Positions 28,278 through 38,860 of a DNA stretch of 41,065 nucleotides are shown piece by piece. The position numbers and the translations under genes were made by a program. How positions within the stretch are numbered: the stretch's first letter is position 1; every line of letters begins with the position of its first letter. Where the stretch lies: positions 1-41,065 of the forward strand of contig JAAMPI010000372.1 in the NCBI GenBank assembly GCA_013054445.1, in the 5' to 3' direction. Below the pieces are notes generated by a model, which ran no database searches, had not been told where the DNA came from, and saw only the letters and a list, made by a program, of their open reading frames with translations. The stretch comes from Cudoniella acicularis. Its lineage: Eukaryota; Ascomycota; Leotiomycetes; Helotiales; Helotiaceae.

Positions 28278-31200
28278 TCAAGATAGGCTTCTAATAGTGC
28301 CCCACGCATCGTTCTGTATCTCCTCAAAAAAACTTGGTGACATGCTTGAATTATTGTTGAGGTTGGAAGGGATTCCGTAATTTTCTCTGGCCCCAGCCTC
28401 CTTGAGAAATTTCAGAATATGGCTGTGTCTATTCTGTACTGCTTCCAGTATTGGAGTAGATTGAAGGGCCTTGTCGCCGTCCAGTGGTGCCCCTGTGGCA
28501 ATGAAGGTTCGAACGGAATTCAAATGCCCAAGTCTGCATGCGATAAGGAGACTATGACTCAAGTACGTCTTGGGACGAAGTCCGAGATGTTGCACCTTTC
28601 GGGGCTTTGTTTTGCTTGTATTATGCTCAGGACGCGTGATCGGTACAAGGCCGCTTAAAAAATAATCGGAGCTGTGTTGGGTTGATGTACTCTCACTTAA
28701 TGGTTTTAGAGCTGGCTTGCGTGTATGCGCACTCGGCCAGGTATGCTCTATTTTAGAAGCGGTGGATTGTAAATTGGTGCTGTATTGCATCGCTGGGGAA
28801 TGTAAAGCTTGCACGAGCTACTAGAAGTAACTTCTTCGGGCTTCAGATTGGGAAGGTAGTGTGCTAGCGGGCCGAACACAGAGGTTGATTCTTCCTCTCT
28901 CGACTCCTCAGATTCGAAAAGACGGGGTAGATGTTCGAAGATATATATCAGCAAGGGGCGATCTTGGATGTAATTAACGAAAGTGTCTGAGATCCAATCT
29001 TTTTCCAGGGTCTCGCTAAAGTTGAGAGGTTGTTGCATGAGTGGCAAAGTCATGATGAGATAGTTGATGCAGGTGGTGGCGATAATTCGTAGTCCCTTAC
29101 TGCTGTTGATACTGAAGAGTGAAGTGTCCGGATTTAAGAGCAAAAGTTCCTTCACTGTTTGGTGTATAAATTGGATTTGGTCTTCAGGTTGAACGCTTTC
29201 CTTCCCCCAAATTGTTCGGGTGGGATCTCTCTTCCCTGGTACTATTTCGACTAGGCCACCACATTTATTTTCGAGAAGTAACCGGACGGCTGCCCAGCTA
29301 GTTATGGGAGAGCCAACACGATTTCTGTCAAGGAAGTCGTAAGTGTCCTTTGACTTATCCCATAACAGCATTGCAAATATATCGCGGAACTCGTCTACTC
29401 GCAGCGCTCGTCTAGCAAACAGCAGCCAGGAGACAATATACTGTGACTGCTTTCTGTCTTCCCGGCATCTGGCTTTAATCCTGTTAAAGATATCTTCATA
29501 AAGTTCCTGGACGCTAAGCGGTATCGTTGACAGCATTGCTTCGAGTTGGGCGACAGTAAAGACTCCTGACTTGGCAACTTTAATAATCTCCTTGATAATC
29601 ATAACAACTCAAAGAATGACACTATCTGCCTTTTCCAGAAGATAGTCTCGGGCAAGATCTAATTTTGATGTTTCTAGAGAGTGTGAATACCCTTCCGTGC
29701 CTCGACCAAAGCCTTCTTCAAGGGGGCCCTCATCAGAATCCGAATCAAGGTCAAATTGCAATTCTCACTCTGAAAATGTCTTGGCCGACCGGTCATCATT
29801 CTCATCTTCTTTCATGTGCTTCCAAAGGGTGGATAAGCCAATTTGCACAATCCTGGTGATATCCTTTAGGTTCTCATCTTTCATGTCAATCGTCTTAACG
29901 CCTTCCAAGATCTTGAGTATATCCTGTTCCGGACGGCTGAGAGCAATAGATTTGAAGCAGACCTCTCCATTTGTTGAACATACGTGGCAGAAGAGTTGGA
30001 GTACCTTCTGTCTCTGCACTTTCTTTTGCTTTTCCCGCGTCCGGATTCAACTGCGACTGTCATGCCAGACTCATCGAATCCATCAATAAAAACTAAGATC
30101 TTTGGCTTCGGTTCCTCTTTTGAGTGTACCCGTGCTTGATTGGGGTCGATGAATGAAAGCAATATCGAGGCAAGGTCTAGCCATGTCCAATTGAGTGATC
30201 CAGGACCAACCCCTCTGAGAATCCTGAACTTAGTTTCGAAGTGGTAAAAAAATCTTCTCGTTGGTGTAGTAGCTGGTAGAGGATAGACTGTAGCATCAGT
30301 ATATGGCCTGTCTCTAGAGGTCCGCCCCGTGAACTGTGGAAAAAGTCGGCAACTAGATAACCCTCAGATTGAAATTCGTGATTTTGAAATAACGACTTTG
30401 CCAAAGTCGATTTTCCGCTTCCCGGTTTGCCGTATATCCAGAGAAAACCTGACGGTTGCTGCAGCCAGCTCTTGAATGAATCATGTTCCATACCCAAGAG
30501 TGTGTTCCCTTGGCCGAGGCTTTGACTCGCTCCCGGCGAGCATTTAATTCTGCGAAATAAATTGTATTGAAACACTCTACAAATCCACTAAGTTTGGTGT
30601 CATGAGGTATTAGGAATGGGTGGATATCATACCTTCTACTTCCTGCTGTTGGGACAAGAGGATGCTTATCTCTCGAAAATCAGCAGAGCCCTGGGTTGGG
30701 TCGAATGGTTTGCCTATCGCCAATCACCGAGAACGCTGGCCGCTACGGCCAGTCTCAGAAAAATTAAAGGCCCGGAGATATTGTAAACCGCTGCTCAAAT
30801 ACTTGTATGATTCTCCTTCAAAGCGTAACAGTATCACGAGCACTTTCTCTGGGAGACTTCTCATGACAAATTCAAGAAGGATCCATAGAGGTTTCCAAGA
30901 GGTGTTTTCGACGCTGATAGAAGGCTCCAGTAACGCCATGATGCATTGTCGAACTCGACACCGAATTCTTTTTCGAATTCATCATCGTTTAAGTTGGTGT
31001 TATTCCGCGTTTGTCCATAAATTTTAGCTGCTTTGACTACGCACCCTAGGTATTTTGCAAAGATTTGACCGATTAAAGACTGCGGTAATAATACTCTTAG
31101 GTCTTCAGGGCATGTCGCTACTCTGCCAGGATTGAGAAATGTTAGTACATTTGCTTTCGGACGGCCCTGTTCTCTTTGCAATTGTAGAAATTGTTGCTCG

Positions 31201-32730
31201 AAAACTCTGGCTATATTGACCTCCCACTCGTAAGAGTTATCGTAGTGCACACTCAGCACCTTTGGGAGAATATCTTGTTCTGAGTAGTTGCACCAAAATT
31301 GGTATTGTGGCATGTAGAGTGGCCAGGTAGGCTGATCATCAAGTGTTGGAACGCTGGATACTTCGGATTCCCAGATTTGCACGGCTTTACGAGCATGGCG
31401 TTTAGCCTTTTCAAGAATAGCTAAGGGTTAAGACGCAATGTTAGCTACTTGTGCTAAGTCACAACCTCCAGGGTTCTCCTTGATCTTTCAGAATACAGAA
31501 GTAGGCAATTAAATGTGATGCAGAACGAATTGATATGGCGCACACATTACACACATGAGACATCCAATGTTCCTCCTGACTCTGAAATTGCCGCTAAAGC
31601 ATTGAAAACGGGTCTGTATTTCTGACTGTTTGGCCCATCAAATTTGTAGATATGTTTATGATCTGCTGAAATAGGAACAGCGAGCTCGTTCGGAAGCCCA
31701 AGGCTTGCTGAATCTTTATCAACGGCCTAAAATTTTGCATGAGCGAATATTCATGTTTCTCCAGGGAAGTTCAAGCTGACCAGTTGATTCGCGATCCTGA
31801 CATTTTCATAGAAGGTTCTAATTATAGAGAATTTTCAGCCGGCTGGATGAAGCCCATGGATATCTCGGCAAACTCTGGCGAGTTTCGCTTCAAGCTGCTG
31901 ACAAAGTTCGTATTTCCAAGACTTACAAGAGAGGCAAAGCTCACTGCTTTAGTAGCAATGTGGCCCCAGAAAGCTAGATCAGAGCCTCGATGGGGCACAG
32001 CAAATAGAAGTGCATATTTTGCTTGATCTCTTATATTCCCGCAATGGTCGGAGCGCTCGTTAGCAATGATGAGTGACTTTGCTGCGTGAGCCTTTGCTGC
32101 GTGAGATCTTTGGCCAAAAGGAGGAGGTATATTTTTGAACTTACCCGTTTAACTACGATACCACCAAGACTGTGAGCAACGAAAATTATTGGTCTTTTTT
32201 TAGCAGCTGTTGACTGACGTTCGCCTTCCAACCGGTCGATTAGATCAATCGCCGTACCGTCAATGTCCGCCACTAAACAGCTGAAGATGAACGTTGAATC
32301 ATACCCAAATGACATGACCCTGGAATTCTCCCATTGTTTCGGTACAAAATCCCGCAACCACATTTGGCTAGTCGATTCATCAGTCCAAGTCAATTCTCCA
32401 TCACCACCTAGGCGGTGAACTACAACGATGCTGAGAGCTGTTAGCTAAACGAGCTAGATAAGAGCCTTGGTGGTGTGCTAGCTCGACTTCCGTCTCCGGC
32501 GGCTTATGCAGCATGAAAAGGCCGTACTTTTCACGAGGTAGAGATGACTAAAGAGCAGAAAATCGGTCAATCACACAGTATCTTGAGAGACTCTCGTGCT
32601 GTGAATTTTACCTTGGCCACAGGCCATGATCTTTCAGGCGTAGCGCTTCGACCTGAACCATGGAGTCTTCAGCCTCACCAGCCTCGCCCTTTGGCTGAGA
32701 TTTCTGCCCAAACAACCTCCTCAAGCTCAT
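28278..32730 (-). pseudogene. Decayed NLR-like gene: esterase-NACHT-ankyrin
   Basis: Reading right to left: start MSLRRLFGQKSQ at 32730 (exon to 32612); an alpha/beta-hydrolase-like domain with TWTDESTSQMWLRDF and VAHSLGGIVVK (about 32142-32420), continuing as YALLFAVPHRGSDLAFWG (about 31960-32010); a linker with ADHKHIYKF; a NACHT domain with Walker A GKPGSGKST (about 30405-30432) and Walker B ILVFIDGFDE (about 30070-30100); a winged-helix region (LSVQELYEDIF) at 28748-29602; and ankyrin-like repeats (ACRLGHLNSVRTFIATGA) at 28300-28520. In-frame stops lie at 30724-30726, 29765-29767 and 29609-29611, the first and last where Trp is expected. Frame changes occur near 31825, 30943, 30490, 30210, 30040 and 28790. 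Intact members act in fungal non-self recognition. The domain assignments are strong; an intact product is very unlikely. Confidence 0.82.
32077..32105. repeat. 15-bp tandem duplication at an intron 3' end
   Basis: The unit CTTTGCTGCGTGAG occurs twice, one base apart (period 15). On the minus strand each copy ends in CAAAG; the first copy met on that strand offers a splice acceptor that keeps the frame after VVKR, and the second is then coding. Confidence 0.75.
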
Positions 32731-33416
32731 TATGACAAGCTGAAGATATTTGTCTAGTGCGCGGTTCCAGAAGCTTTAGGACCCAAAACCTCTTAAGTAT
32801 TGGAGATGATGTGGTTTGCAAGGTTGGAGGAATGTCAAAATTGCGCCGACAGCCTGATAGGCTGCAGAAATCACTTCGGCAACGTGGCTTTGATTATGTA
32901 AATCACGTTACACAAAAGAACTTCAGAAGCGTGGGTCAAGCTACCACACTAATTAGGATATAATATGAAATTCTGTAGCTATAATAAGGAAGCTCTAGAA
33001 GCCGTTTCCCTATATATCTCACAAAGTAAATAATATTCTAGAAATTGATTTGAAGTCTTTAATTTAATTTCTTTGCTTGGTCTTATATATATGTGATTAG
33101 CAAAGAACCGAGCTTTCGATATCTAAAAAAAAAATATAAGTGCAGCCGAAGACATATCGGGCATCAACTCACTTCGCCCACATACAGTGGAAAAGGCAGT
33201 CTTGTAGGGTTAAATCGGAGCCTTGTCTTGAAAAATGCACATTCAGTGGGCGGAGATCTTCTAACTCGTAAGGTTCAGATAATAATTTATACACTAATTA
33301 TCTCGTTTTCGGCCCGCTAATTCATAATTTCGATCTCTGAACAACCCCACCGATCATTCGATCATGCCAAATTACCCAATAATAATACAACAGACCAACA
33401 TCTCAAACTTCGTTAA
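32731..33416. other. AT-rich intergenic region
   Basis: No supported gene. It is strongly AT-rich from about 32940 to 33140, with TATATA runs. It holds the promoter side of the NLR remnant and the 3' flank of the Rossmann-protein gene. Confidence 0.5.
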
Positions 33417-34226
33417 TCACTTCTCCTTGGCTAAAATTTCCCTTCCTCTCAAAACCAAGTCTTTGTTCTCCCACGTTCTCCTCTCGCTTCCTTTCGTAGC
33501 AACATCAATCAAACTCGCCACCAACTCATCAACCTTAATATTGTAATTTTTACCAAGAATGAAATCAAGATTCATGCCATCTTTCGCCCTGACACCCGCT
33601 GGCCTTGCAATATATGCTTCGAAATTCTTTTCATTCTCTTTTGCGAAGTCCAGAAGATTTGATTCTGCTTCCCCCTGTCATCTCATTAGTAAATATTCGT
33701 TTTTTAAATTGAAAGCAGTGAGACGAGGTACTTACTCCAACTTTTCTGGCTTCAGGGTAAAGCCATATATTCCTTTTCTGATCTCGTACAGCCAGAATCC
33801 CGCTCGTGAGCGCGAAACGGAATATTTTCCCCTCGAATTTGGAGACTTCAGAGAACGCCTTTGCAGCTACCATGACGTAGTCTAGTGATACCCTTCGTGT
33901 GACTTCTGCGTCTGTTGATTTGGCTCCTAGTGCCCTAAATTATTGATCAGCCAAGTGCTTAGAAATAGAAAACTAATCACGTGATAAATAGTGATGGAAA
34001 CGAACCAGACGCAGCCTTCGGCACCTTTGAGTTGTGAGAGTACTTCTGGTGTATATTTCATGAAGTCTTGAAGGATAACGTTTGTGAGGCGTGGATCTGA
34101 GGCGTTGGGACCGGTCAAGGGACGTCGAGAGAGTGCGACCAGGGAGGTGATTGAAGGGTTAGAGAGGCATTGGGAGAGTACTTCTTGCCCAATAAATCCG
34201 CTTGTTCCAGCAAGGATGAGCTTCAT
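33417..34226 (-). CDS. NAD(P)-binding Rossmann-fold protein (NmrA/epimerase-like)
   Basis: Three exons (34226-34006, 33934-33736, 33674-33417) join in frame to 225 residues. The N-terminus MKLILAGTSGFIGQEV holds the dinucleotide-binding GxxGxxG at Gly7, Gly10 and Gly13. ALSRRPL after the second strand suggests NADP(H) preference by its Arg pair. LDYVMVAAKAFSEV sits where the short-chain family places its YxxxK-type helix, but only Y-V-M-V-A is seen, so catalysis is uncertain. The C-terminal part has ARPAGVRAKDGMNLD and ends ILAKEK. Shorter than full epimerases, similar to the small fungal nucleoside-diphosphate-sugar epimerase-like proteins. Substrate unknown. Intact. Confidence 0.82.
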
Positions 34227-35036
34227 TGTGGGAAGAATTTTGGTGATTGTGGTTGGAAAGGTGGTTGAGAATGAGGAATTTTGATATCACGTGGTGTGGG
34301 GTCGCTTGAGTTGTGGGTGCTGAATAGGGAGGTTTGACTTTGTGCTGACAATAATGCTTTGAAAGTCGTGAATGGATGCTGTGGTTGGGATTTTGATAAG
34401 AGTAAATTGGGCGCTGTGGTTGTTGTTGGAGAGTTGGCATTCTTGTCTATTTATCTTTTATTATGCTCTTGAAAAAGACGGAGCAATATTTAGCTGTGGC
34501 GTCAAACATAGTGTTGTGAAGATTCGCACGTAACTGAATCGACCAATAGAAATCTCTAATTCAGTTATAAATGTGTGATGCTCAGGAGAGCCGGGGATGG
34601 AGATCGACCGTGGGAAAGAAGGTGGCTTCTTCTCACCGTAAAACCTCCCGCCGGGGAGATGTTATGCCGGTTAATACTCACGTGTCTTAGACAGAATATA
34701 GATGCCTCACACACTAAAGCAAAGCAAATACTATATAAATAATTGAGTTATACTGTAGTAAAAAAGAGATATTATTGTAACAGTACAGTACTGTGGTAAA
34801 TCGCATTTTCCTCTGACTATGAGGAAGATGATTTTATTTTTCACGTGACTAATCTGCCATTGGTCAATAGGGTTATGTCATCCCGCCTTCCTTCACTTTA
34901 TGTTCTCTTGGAATTGTCCAACTTTCTTTCCTCTTGCACAAAAATTATTCACCGAACTCACGAGCGCCCATGAGCACCCATAAGCACCAAAACACCATGT
35001 CTTGTTGAAATGAAGTCATTCCGAATTACGGAGGTA
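34227..35036. other. Intergenic region before the transposon remnant
   Basis: No supported gene. It contains the promoter of the Rossmann-protein gene and AT-rich DNA near 34720-34850. Confidence 0.5.
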
Positions 35037-35118
35037 CAGCGGGTAAGTATAGTTAGAGCACTTACAAGGGCTAGACCTCTGTATCAATAGGCTAAGCCTA
35101 ATAAGGTAACTGGCCACC
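35037..35118 (+). repeat. Left terminal inverted repeat of the mariner-like element
   Basis: 82 bp, starting CAGCGGGTAAGTATAGTTAG directly after a TA dinucleotide; pairs with 35450-35531. Confidence 0.88.
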
Positions 35119-35188
35119 AAAACACTGGAACAGACCCGTTTTCATCATATGCTTACGATTTTAATATTTAGTAAATAGGCCATCTGCG

Positions 35189-35449
35189 TCAATTACAGTT
35201 TAAGTCAGGAGAGAATGGCGGCCAGAAAATCACTATTATCCCCCTCTCCTGTAGGTCTTCTTGTGTATCAGCTGCTGCGTGACCAAGAGCCCCATCTTGC
35301 ATCAGTACAAGATGTATTCCTTGCCTCCTCATCATCTCAATATATCCATGAATAATAGGGACTGTATGTGCTTGATACGAGTCCTTATTAATTGACCCCC
35401 AATCCTTCTCCCAAAAGATGCCTAGCCCTTTTGTATGCCCATGAAAACA
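35189..35449 (-). pseudogene. Tc1/mariner DDE transposase fragment
   Basis: An 86-codon open stretch on the minus strand. It includes GLGIFWEKDWGSIN, then LVLMQDGALGHAAADT with the second catalytic Asp, and VIFWPPFSPDLN just before the expected final acidic residue. A stop follows within three codons, so the third acidic position and the C-terminus are lost, as is the N-terminal DNA-binding half. The sequence within the fragment has no internal stop, which suggests a fairly recent loss. Confidence 0.82.
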
Positions 35450-35531
35450 GGTGGCCAGTTACCTTATTAGGCTTAGCCTATTGATACAGGGATCTAGCCC
35501 TTGTAAGTGCTCTAACTATAATTACCCGCTG
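35450..35531 (-). repeat. Right terminal inverted repeat of the mariner-like element
   Basis: 82 bp, the inverted partner of 35037-35118 with about three mismatches, ending directly before a TA dinucleotide. Confidence 0.88.
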
Positions 35532-35785
35532 TATTTTCGTAGAGTCAATTGTCAAGATGAAACGTCTCACGGTCAAACCGCAGCAGGCGCAGTTCTACAG
35601 CCTGGGCATCCTTCGAACCGGCCAACCAACCAAGCCAAACAAGTAATTCCAACAGTTGGAGAGGCCTCCAACAGGGGCCAGCGCTTCCCTACTATTGCGC
35701 AGCTGCAGCCTCTGATCGAGTTCCAATCGTTCTGAAGGCGCAATCTTTTTCACGATTCATTTTTTGACATCAATTCGGGCGATAC

Positions 35786-38775
35786 TTGACAGCGCAGTAC
35801 ACCAGAAGAAAGAAAATATGGATGATGGCAAACCAGGAAATTGAAATTGGATTCTCACCCCCGCCCTCTTTCACGGATTACAGGCCATCAATCACGTTAG
35901 ATTCCCGAACGAACTCCAATGACAGCCGAGAATCCAACACCGAGGAAAAAAAGACGCAGCTGTCCGGGCAACTCAAGGCAACTGAGAGCTTGACCTTGCT
36001 TTCACAACAATCCAATATTGATGACTGGGAAAAATATCTTCGAACTCGCTCCTTGACTGATCCAGCCTCCCGGCATCTTTTGAAGGCTTACACGAGGCTC
36101 AAGAATCATCCAAGCGGCAAACTTTTCAACATCCTACTCGCACTTCGCAATTGTGGGCCTCCAAAGAATGCATTCCCGATTTTCGATTTCTTCAATGTCG
36201 ACGAGAGCACAACGTTTGAAGCGTGTTTAAGTCACTTGAAAGGGACTCTTTATCCACCAAAAGAGTGCACTACCCAAATCTGGTATATTTATCCTCAGGT
36301 CATGGAACGCAGCATCGGATTATTGACTTCTCCAGTGTTTTGAGTAAAATCATTCCAAATGATTTGGCTCCCAGCGATTATTCCTTTGCCTCCAAGGTAT
36401 TCGCGTCAACCATAACACGAGCAATTAGAGATGAGGCACCGTTCTTGGCGGTTCTCCATGTTTTGGCAAAGGAATGGCAGCTTTCCCAAAGCACCTTAGA
36501 AGAGTGCATAGCGGCTCCCAACTTACCATACCACGGTATTATAGAGTTACCCTCTCACAGTCAGTACAGTTCTTTGCTCTACCATTGCCAATCAATTCAT
36601 TTCATAGTTTGTCTGACATTTCGCTCCTGCAGGGAAAAACTCATCATTTACTTTACCTGAAGTGGGATGGAAGACCATTAATATTTATTGGTTCAGAGAT
36701 GTTACAAAATATTCTCAGGATCTGTCTGTGTATGTGTGGCAACCACATTTGCAGCGCTTGATGGCTGTCGGAGCTTCAGTAGTGGTTGGTCCGCTTCATT
36801 CGAGTTTACGTCGTGTTCTGGTTGTTCTCAAACCCTCTAGGCAACAACACCAGTCACTCGTTGACCTTACGGAGGCCCTCCAAAATGCCATTCCGAAAAC
36901 CCTTGACGAATTTTTTGGGACCCAAGTAGAAATCTTGTTAACAATTTTGTCTATTTACTCTTTACTGATACGGGACACAAGTTTCTTTTCGGAAAGAATT
37001 TACAGTGAAATTCATTATTTGGTAAGTAGATCATTCGTAGGTTTCGGTCATGAATTTCCAATAACACCAGCTTTAGAGTGTCGAGGGACGCAAGAGTCCA
37101 TCTGTCAGTAAAATGCATTACGTCACGTATTTGGAAGACTGCCAGAAGGCTAGTTCTGCTGCAATTTCGAACGCCATGGAATTGTTGTCCTCACTCTCGG
37201 AATCCTCTGAAATCCGATATGATTCTAATGCAATAATTGGGGAGTGGTGTGAAGTTATTCGAATAGATCTTGAATACCTCCAAGGGCGTCTTGATAACAT
37301 TGCAAATAATCTCGTCGAACTCCGGGCAAAGGTCGCCCATTTTATCTAATTCATTTGGAAGATACTAACCAGCGCTACAGATCAAAGAGCACCTTGAACT
37401 GCGCCAAATTCGTCTTTCACGTACTATAACAGTTGTGGCTGCCATATATCTTCCGTTTACGTTTGTTTCGGTATGTATTGTACCAAACTGATACTTCCCC
37501 CAGATAGCTAACATCTGCAAGGGATTCTATGGAATGAATCTCAGCGAACCTATCTGGCCGGCATCGTCAAATTCATCCAACGCGACCTCGAACAACACGA
37601 ACCCCATCAGTTCACGGGCCTACCTCCCGACATTTCCAAACCCTTCAGTCTCTACCAGAGACACAAATGCCACTGTGGAATCCATGAATAATTCTATTGC
37701 TGACTATCTACCAATTTTCCAAAACTCAACAGACGCGTTTGTGAATGCGATATCATCTTCTGGTCCTCACCTATTCACCTTCACAAGCTTTTTAATTGTC
37801 GCCTTTACTGTTACATTAGCCACAATTGGCCTCCCTCTCGTTGCTGGCCCTATCATCCGAACGGCGATTCGGGCTTTAGATGATAATAAACGCCACTGGC
37901 GAATAGTTGTGACTATCTTTACTATTGCTGTTATAGTCTTGTGTCGTTATTACCTCGATCCATCAGTATACGTTATCATTTTTAGCGTTCCTCAAGGCTT
38001 CCTGGCCATCTGGAAACTCTATCAAGCACGCAGGTTCTCACGGAACAAAAAGAGATGGATAATATACTCTTCCCTTTTATCACTTTCAATTCTCTATGAT
38101 ACAACAGCTATATCATACAGCGAATTTATCGGCGATATCGGCTACATGCACGGTAACAACAGGAGCACCAATACCCTCTACTTCTTTATTGGGTTGACGG
38201 GAATCCTTCCCCCTTCATACCTCTTCATTCTTGAGTTGATAATTGACCTGGCAAGCTTGCGCACCAACGGAAAGAAAAGCCGACTCTTTAACTCTTTTGT
38301 TTGCCACCAGAAGTACTGGCTTTGGGGCTTAGCTTCATCTTGGACTGCGTTAAATATAGGGCTGAGTTTCGTGCCAGAAACCTCTATCATTTATATTGCG
38401 GGTGTCAGTGTCGCTTTTGGACTTTACGGACTTGATGCACTCTGGACTGCTTTTCTTGAGCATGAAGGTCGATGCAAATGGGCGGGATTCCTTCTCGTTG
38501 TTGGTGCCTGTACTGGTGGAGATACTGTCGCTACTCTCGGTCTTTTGCTTTCATTTGTACCAGGCGGGTATATCATTGTGTACAGCCTGCTTGTTAACGA
38601 TCAGGTCTTCATCACAAAATTTCTTCCGGGTTGGATGAACTGGCGCAAAGGGGCTGGCCTTCCGAGTACTGTCACAGTACAAGCCTGGTCAACCAACCTT
38701 GGGCTCAAAGTTTCCTCATTACCCGCTTTCGCCAGAAATCCGTTTGTTAACGGGGAAAACCGGACGGCTTTCTGA
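35786..38775 (+). CDS. CorA-like GMN protein with long multi-helix C-terminus; one apparent frameshift
   Basis: Model: 35786 (or Met at 35825) to 36559, 36633-37021, 37077-37331, 37381-37470, 37522-38775. The start of the soluble domain (DDWEKYLRTRSLTDPASRH) and the part from GTQHRIIDFSSVL on are in different frames; the change falls near 36296-36302 and no intron of usual size explains it, so one base may be missing. From there all junctions keep phase. The CorA signature is assembled across two introns: IKEHLELRQIRLSRTITVV, then GFYGMN. After GMN comes an Asn/Ser-rich, probably glycosylated loop of about 80 residues, then about eight further hydrophobic helices and a stop at 38775. Normal CorA proteins have only one more helix. 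Role inferred: divalent-cation transport or a derived membrane function. Confidence 0.7.
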
Positions 38776-38860
38776 AGGGGCTATTTTTGATTGCGGCATG
38801 ACATTGACGTCGAAGTTACGATACTTTCCAAAAATAGCGACAATCACGAGATAACACCAC

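Larger units (their letters stand above)
35037..35531. mobile_element. Tc1/mariner-derived, internally deleted DNA transposon (495 bp)
   Basis: The element is bounded by 82-bp terminal inverted repeats at 35037-35118 and 35450-35531, which I matched base by base with about three differences. Both ends begin CAGCGGGTAA and are flanked by TA (35035-35036 and 35532-35533), the target-site duplication of Tc1/mariner. The interior keeps part of a DDE transposase on the minus strand. It is therefore a non-autonomous deletion derivative, which full-length relatives could mobilise. Confidence 0.88.

Noticed and set aside
28278..32730. Sequencing error as the cause of the many frame changes
   Set aside because: Neighbouring multi-exon genes join without a single error, and point stops at Trp codons are not typical indel artefacts; still, read evidence would settle it.
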